From the NCBI GenBank assembly GCA_026706455.1, contig JAPOYS010000118.1:1910-65909 (forward strand): 64,000 nucleotides of DNA, read 5' to 3'. The position numbers and the translations under genes are program-made. Every line of letters begins with the position of its first letter. Positions within the stretch are counted from its first letter, which is position 1. Source of the stretch: Chloroflexota bacterium (lineage in GTDB: Bacteria; Chloroflexota; Anaerolineae; Aggregatilineales; Phototrophicaceae). This document shows, in pieces, positions 60,632 through 64,000 of the stretch. Below the pieces are notes generated by a model. That model searched no databases and had not been told where the DNA came from. It saw only the letters and a list, made by a program, of their open reading frames with translations.

Positions 60632-61635
60632 GCAAACTCGGCTTTCAGTTCGTCCAGATTGGTCAAGGATTGTTGGCGTTTTCCCGTTTCAATCTCGCGG
60701 ACCATCTCGACCCAGCGGCGGGTCAGGGGCATGTCGAGACTCACAGCGTCGGCTTCGGCGAGAATCGGCTCGTACATGATTACTTCGGTTTCGCGCTTGC
60801 GAATTGCCAGGTCGCGCCAGATGCCGCTGTGGGTCTTGGCCGACAGCTTGTTGAACTCGACAAGCGCGTCGAGCGACCGATGGATCGCATCCAGATCGCC
60901 TGCCAGAAAGGCGGAGGGCGCAAAGCCATTGAATCCGTACGCTTCAATTCTGAGACGTTCAGCGAGCGACAGAATCTCTTGCGCCGCCCGAATGTACAGA
61001 CTGCGATAGCGCGAATCAGCCAGCGCCTCGGCAATCGCTTGATGCGCCAGCGCGCTGATAAAAAGCATAGCGCCATAGGCTTCCTTGCCCCAGAGATAGC
61101 CCCAAATGTTGTCGGTGAGTAGAGTGTCCTTGTCGAAATCGCGGAATATGGCGCCCATGCGATTGAGGCGGTCGCTGATTGCGCCGTCGAGCTCGCCAAG
61201 GACGACCGCGCCTCTGCCTCCGAAGAGGATTTCGCCCGGAGCATGATAGTCGGCGCTGAAATTGACGAAGGCGCCCAGCGTCCGTTCGCGACCGACAACC
61301 TGCGAAATGATGAGTTCGTTCAAGCCGTTCTGGACGGACATCACAAAGCCGTCGGCGGCGACGTAGGCTGCAAGCGCCTGGACTGCCGCGCGCGTGTGCT
61401 GCGATTTGACGCAGAGCAGAATCGCCTCGAACTGTCCTTGCAGCTGCTGCGGCAGGCGGGCCTCCGCCTCGACGCTGAATTCGTCGACCGGTCCCTTGAT
61501 TTGCAGTCCGGCGCGATTGATGGCATCGACATGTTCTTCGGCGATGTCGACGAAAACGACATCATGCCCGGCTCTTATCAAGTAGGCGCCCAGCGTGCCG
61601 CCAATTGCGCCGGCGCCCCAAATGACCAATCGCAT
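60628..61635 (-). CDS. Ketopantoate reductase-like dehydrogenase (ApbA/PanE family)
   Basis: A 335-aa 6-phosphogluconate-dehydrogenase-fold enzyme: MRLVIWGAGAIGGTLGAYLIRAGHDVVFVD, VKSQHT, SVQNGLNE and the helical domain with NIWGYLWGKEAYGAMLF. Its place between creatininase-like and SDR genes suggests a catabolic hydroxy-acid step rather than pantothenate synthesis. ATG at 61635 overlaps the creatininase stop by 1 nt (TGATG); the 113 extra track residues are creatininase read in another frame. Confidence 0.83.
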   Translation of the reverse strand: MRLVIWGAGAIGGTLGAYLIRAGHDVVFVDIAEEHVDAINRAGLQIKGPVDEFSVEAEARLPQQLQGQFEAILLCVKSQHTRAAVQALAAYVAADGFVMSVQNGLNELIISQVVGRERTLGAFVNFSADYHAPGEILFGGRGAVVLGELDGAISDRLNRMGAIFRDFDKDTLLTDNIWGYLWGKEAYGAMLFISALAHQAIAEALADSRYRSLYIRAAQEILSLAERLRIEAYGFNGFAPSAFLAGDLDAIHRSLDALVEFNKLSAKTHSGIWRDLAIRKRETEVIMYEPILAEADAVSLDMPLTRRWVEMVREIETGKRQQSLTNLDELKAEFA

Positions 61636-62336
61636 CAGTCCCAACCTCCTGCCAGCAGCGCCAGCGTCTCGTCGACTGCAACCCGCCAGATCGCCAGCAT
61701 CTCGTCGTCCGAGCGTTGATAAGAGCCGCCCATGTTGCCATCGCCCAGGACCTGGCGCGTTTTTTCCGGGCTGAGCCGCATCAAGGCGTCGAGATCGGTC
61801 ACGGGTTTCGGCTCTGTCGGCAACGGGAGATCCGGCAGGCGCGTCCAGGGATAGTTCTCCATCCAGGAGGCGTGTGAGCAGACCGGGTCTATCTCCATTA
61901 CTTTCGCCCAGGTCCGCGGCGCGTTGTACCAGTTGTGCCATTTGACCGTTGTGTCCGGGTTGTCCATCGTCCATTCGCGCAGCATGCCTTGCGCCGGCGC
62001 ATTGCCGCCGTGGCCGTTGACCAGCAGAATGCGGCGGAAGCCGGCGCGGCGGATGCTATCCAGGACATCGCGAATCAGAGCAAGATAGGTTTGGATACGC
62101 AAGGTGACGGTGCCGGGAAACGCTGTCCACTGCTGGGCGAGGCCGTAGGGCAGGGCGGGATAAACCGGCAGGCCGGCAATTTCGCCCGCTTCTTTGGCTA
62201 GCCGCGCCGACAGAATTGTATCGACGCTTAAACTGAGGTAGGCGTGCTGTTCTGTGCTGCCAGTTGGCAGGATGCAGCGATCGTCCGATTTGAGATACTC
62301 CTCGACTTGCATCCAGTTCAATTCTGATATCAGCAT
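61635..62336 (-). CDS. Creatininase/creatinine amidohydrolase-like protein
   Basis: A 233-aa metal-dependent amidohydrolase. The family block ILPTGSTEQHAYLSLSVDTILSARLA and VNGHGGNAPAQGMLREW provide the metal ligands. Relatives open creatinine or act on other lactams and formamides. ATG at 62336 (MLISELNW) has GGAG 6 nt upstream; the track's 27 earlier residues are removed. First gene of the minus-strand operon, divergent from the DHDPS-like gene. Confidence 0.85.
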   Translation of the reverse strand: MLISELNWMQVEEYLKSDDRCILPTGSTEQHAYLSLSVDTILSARLAKEAGEIAGLPVYPALPYGLAQQWTAFPGTVTLRIQTYLALIRDVLDSIRRAGFRRILLVNGHGGNAPAQGMLREWTMDNPDTTVKWHNWYNAPRTWAKVMEIDPVCSHASWMENYPWTRLPDLPLPTEPKPVTDLDALMRLSPEKTRQVLGDGNMGGSYQRSDDEMLAIWRVAVDETLALLAGGWD

Positions 62337-62388
62337 TGTCCGCTCCGCAGAAACAGCCGTGAGTCGTTTTCGGTTTCGATGATAAACT

Positions 62389-62404
62389 ATTGTACGATAC
62401 GAAT
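62389..62404. promoter_or_regulatory. Quasi-palindromic candidate operator in the divergent promoter region
   Basis: ATTGTA CGA TACGAAT is a near-inverted repeat (one extra G in the right arm) lying between the two divergent catabolic genes. It resembles GntR-type operators of the ATTGTATACAAT form. No regulator gene is in the window. Confidence 0.3.
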
Positions 62405-62531
62405 GGCAGGTTGGCACGGCTTTTGAGCGCGCAGGTTAGCGAGTTCGCCTTTCTGCCCGACGCGACAGTTAGTCTTGCAGACCTCCGTTACGGATGCGGA
62501 GAAAGCGCAGAACTGCAGGAAGGCTAAGCTC

Positions 62532-63503
62532 ATGGAACTAGATACGCTTGAAAGAGTAACTCCGACGGCGATGATTCGACCCCATCGACGGATCACTGGC
62601 ATCTCAGCGATCTTGCTGCCCTTCCACGAGAACGGCGAGATCGATTGGCCCGGCTTGGCGAATCACGTCCGGCGGACAGCGGAAGCCGGTTTGACGCCGG
62701 CGGTCAATATGGACACCGGTTACGCCAACTTGATATCGGAGGACGAGCGCCAGAAGGTGTTGCGCGCGACCCGCTGCGCGCTGGCTGGCGGTGAATTTGT
62801 GGCCGGCGCCTTTGTCGCGGACAAGCCGGGCGATCCATTTGACGCGGAGGCCTACTTCCGCCAGGTCGAGGACATCCAGAGCCAGGGCGGCAGGCCGATC
62901 ATCTTTCAATCTTATGGCTTAACTCGGCAGGCTGGCGCCGACATCGTGCGGGCTTACGAGACGCTTGGCAGGAAAACGGATGCCTTCATCGCCTTTGAAT
63001 TGGGGGCTATGTTTGCTCCCTTCGGCGCGATTTATGATTTGGAGACATACGCGGGCCTGCTGGGCGTTTCCGCGTGCGTCGGCGCCAAGCATTCTTCGCT
63101 GAGTCGGCAGTTGGAGTGGGAGCGGATCGCGCTGCGGGATGCGCTGCGTCCGGACTTCAAGGTCTTCACCGGCAATGACCTGGCGATCGACATGGTGATC
63201 TACGGCAGCGATTATCTGCTGGGCTTGAGCACATTCGCGCCCGATCTTTTCGCGCGGCGCGACGCCATGTGGCTGGCCGGCGATCCTGGATTCTACGAAT
63301 TGAATGACCTGCTGCAATATCTGGGCTTCCTCGCTTTCCGTCCGCCAGTACCCGCCTACAAGCACTCAGCCGCCCAGTTTCTGAAGCTGCGCGGCTGGAT
63401 CAACTCCAACCGGACACACCGCGATTCGCCTTCCCGTCCCGCAAGCGATGTCCCGATATTGCGCGACATCGCGGCGCGGATGGGTGTATTGAATGAGAGC
63501 TAG
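62532..63503 (+). CDS. Dihydrodipicolinate synthase (DapA/NAL) family protein
   Basis: A 323-aa class I aldolase-fold protein. [26 protein letters not shown] is the family's N-terminus, the Schiff-base lysine is in [10 protein letters not shown], and [10 protein letters not shown] follows. The GTTE-type motif of true DapA is replaced by MDTGYAN, so lysine synthesis is unlikely; a keto-acid aldolase or dehydratase in the neighbouring catabolic path is more plausible. ATG at 62532 has AGGAAGG about 8 nt upstream. Confidence 0.82.
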   Translation: MELDTLERVTPTAMIRPHRRITGISAILLPFHENGEIDWPGLANHVRRTAEAGLTPAVNMDTGYANLISEDERQKVLRATRCALAGGEFVAGAFVADKPGDPFDAEAYFRQVEDIQSQGGRPIIFQSYGLTRQAGADIVRAYETLGRKTDAFIAFELGAMFAPFGAIYDLETYAGLLGVSACVGAKHSSLSRQLEWERIALRDALRPDFKVFTGNDLAIDMVIYGSDYLLGLSTFAPDLFARRDAMWLAGDPGFYELNDLLQYLGFLAFRPPVPAYKHSAAQFLKLRGWINSNRTHRDSPSRPASDVPILRDIAARMGVLNES

Positions 63504-63506
63504 TCG

Positions 63507-64000
63507 ATGGCGCTGAAGCGTGTGGCGCAGCTTCGCAGCTATTCACAATTTAAGAGCTACTGCGATTCCGTTGGCGCGGATCTGCCCGTCGATGAGTCGG
63601 TCTTGTTTGGAAGCGGGTCGCCGCTTGCCCGCCCGTACGAGTACCGCGGCCGCTCGCTGGGGAATCGCTTTGCCATTCTGCCGATGGAAGGTTGGGACGG
63701 CGCCAAGGCCGGTGGACCAACGGAATTAACGCGCCGGCGCTGGCGTCGCTTTGGCGTAAGCGGCGCGAAACTCATCTGGGGCGGCGAGGCCGTGGCGGTG
63801 CGGCACGATGGCCGGGCAAACGCGCGTCAACTGGTCATTAGCGTCGCCACGGTCAAGGAGTTGGCGGAACTGCGTCAAGGACTTGTGAAGGCTCACGAGG
63901 AAAGATTTGACAGTACCGAAGACTTGCTTGTCGGCTTGCAGCTGACGCATTCGGGTCGCTTCTGTCGGCCCAACAGCCATAAATTGGAACCGGTCCTTCT
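63507..64000 (+). CDS. NADH:flavin oxidoreductase / old yellow enzyme family, N-terminal part
   Basis: An open frame from ATG 63507 runs to the window end without a stop (about 164 codons, not in the ORF track). It encodes [43 protein letters not shown] and [16 protein letters not shown], the FMN-binding TIM-barrel features of the OYE/2,4-dienoyl-CoA reductase family. It starts 3 nt after the DHDPS-like stop, so the two are co-transcribed. Substrate unknown; the C-terminal half is missing only because of the window edge. Confidence 0.85.
   Translation, partial: MALKRVAQLRSYSQFKSYCDSVGADLPVDESVLFGSGSPLARPYEYRGRSLGNRFAILPMEGWDGAKAGGPTELTRRRWRRFGVSGAKLIWGGEAVAVRHDGRANARQLVISVATVKELAELRQGLVKAHEERFDSTEDLLVGLQLTHSGRFCRPNSHKLEPVL

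Noticed and set aside
62532-63503. dapA for lysine biosynthesis
   Set aside because: The GTTE-type motif is absent and the neighbours are catabolic, so only family-level naming is justified.

Overview
The window is 64 kb of GC-rich, densely packed bacterial chromosome. It looks like a member of the Chloroflexota (Anaerolineae-like), probably assembled from a metagenome. That assignment is inference. It rests on the combination of a tRNA-Trp T-box in front of the trp genes, a fused AroK-AroB, a PSP1 (RicT-type) protein, RqcH and a LytR-CpsA-Psr protein, an absence of outer-membrane genes, and many small palindromic repeats of the GTAGGGGCGA...TCGCCCGC type between genes. No rRNA, CRISPR array, transposase or prophage gene was seen.

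Region 1 (1-16 kb) is housekeeping. It starts with the 5' part of an initiator tRNA on the minus strand. Next come a highly unusual uvrB with a duplicated and degenerated helicase domain, a histone-deacetylase-fold amidohydrolase, a membrane glycosyltransferase with a small coupled membrane protein, aspS, an aquaporin, a candidate structured small RNA, an LCP-family protein, a LipM-like octanoyltransferase, a ligA with an insertion in its helix-hairpin-helix region, an SH3-domain membrane protein and a family X DNA polymerase with a PHP domain.

Region 2 (16-38 kb) is an aromatic amino acid supercluster, all on the plus strand. A Trp T-box leads trpE-trpG-trpD-trpC-trpF-(Nudix)-trpB-trpA. After a secreted SH3b-repeat protein come a possible tyrosine leader peptide and terminator, then aroH-tyrA-aroA-aroE-(GmrSD-like nuclease)-aroC-aroKB-aroQ. 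Together these cover most of the route from 3-deoxy-arabino-heptulosonate 7-phosphate to tryptophan and the prephenate dehydrogenase branch to tyrosine. DAHP synthase and prephenate dehydratase are not in the window. glnA and a convergent aspartokinase follow.

Region 3 (38-53 kb) holds a PSP1/RicT-like protein with a very basic tail, a PIG-L deacetylase, an M20 amidohydrolase, a small unknown protein, purA, a small membrane protein plus a membrane-anchored monohaem cytochrome c, RqcH, a minus-strand cluster of three glycosyltransferases, a PfkB sugar kinase and an ABC exporter.

Region 4 (53-64 kb) is accessory metabolism: a Gfo/Idh/MocA oxidoreductase, a membrane-anchored solute-binding protein overlapping a clan GH-A glycosidase, a sulfotransferase-like protein paired with a class IV aminotransferase homologue lacking the catalytic lysine, an orphan molybdopterin hydroxylase large subunit, and a divergent catabolic locus. 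That locus has creatininase-like, ketopantoate reductase-like and SDR genes facing DHDPS-like and old-yellow-enzyme-like genes, the last cut by the window end.

The palindromic repeats occur in more than fifteen intergenic gaps. Their arms differ in sequence but stay complementary, and three genes take their stop codon from a repeat. The most noteworthy items are the UvrB domain duplication, the promoter-to-terminator small RNA locus, the sulfotransferase/pseudo-aminotransferase pair, the GmrSD-like nuclease inside the shikimate operon, the T-box and the putative Tyr leader.
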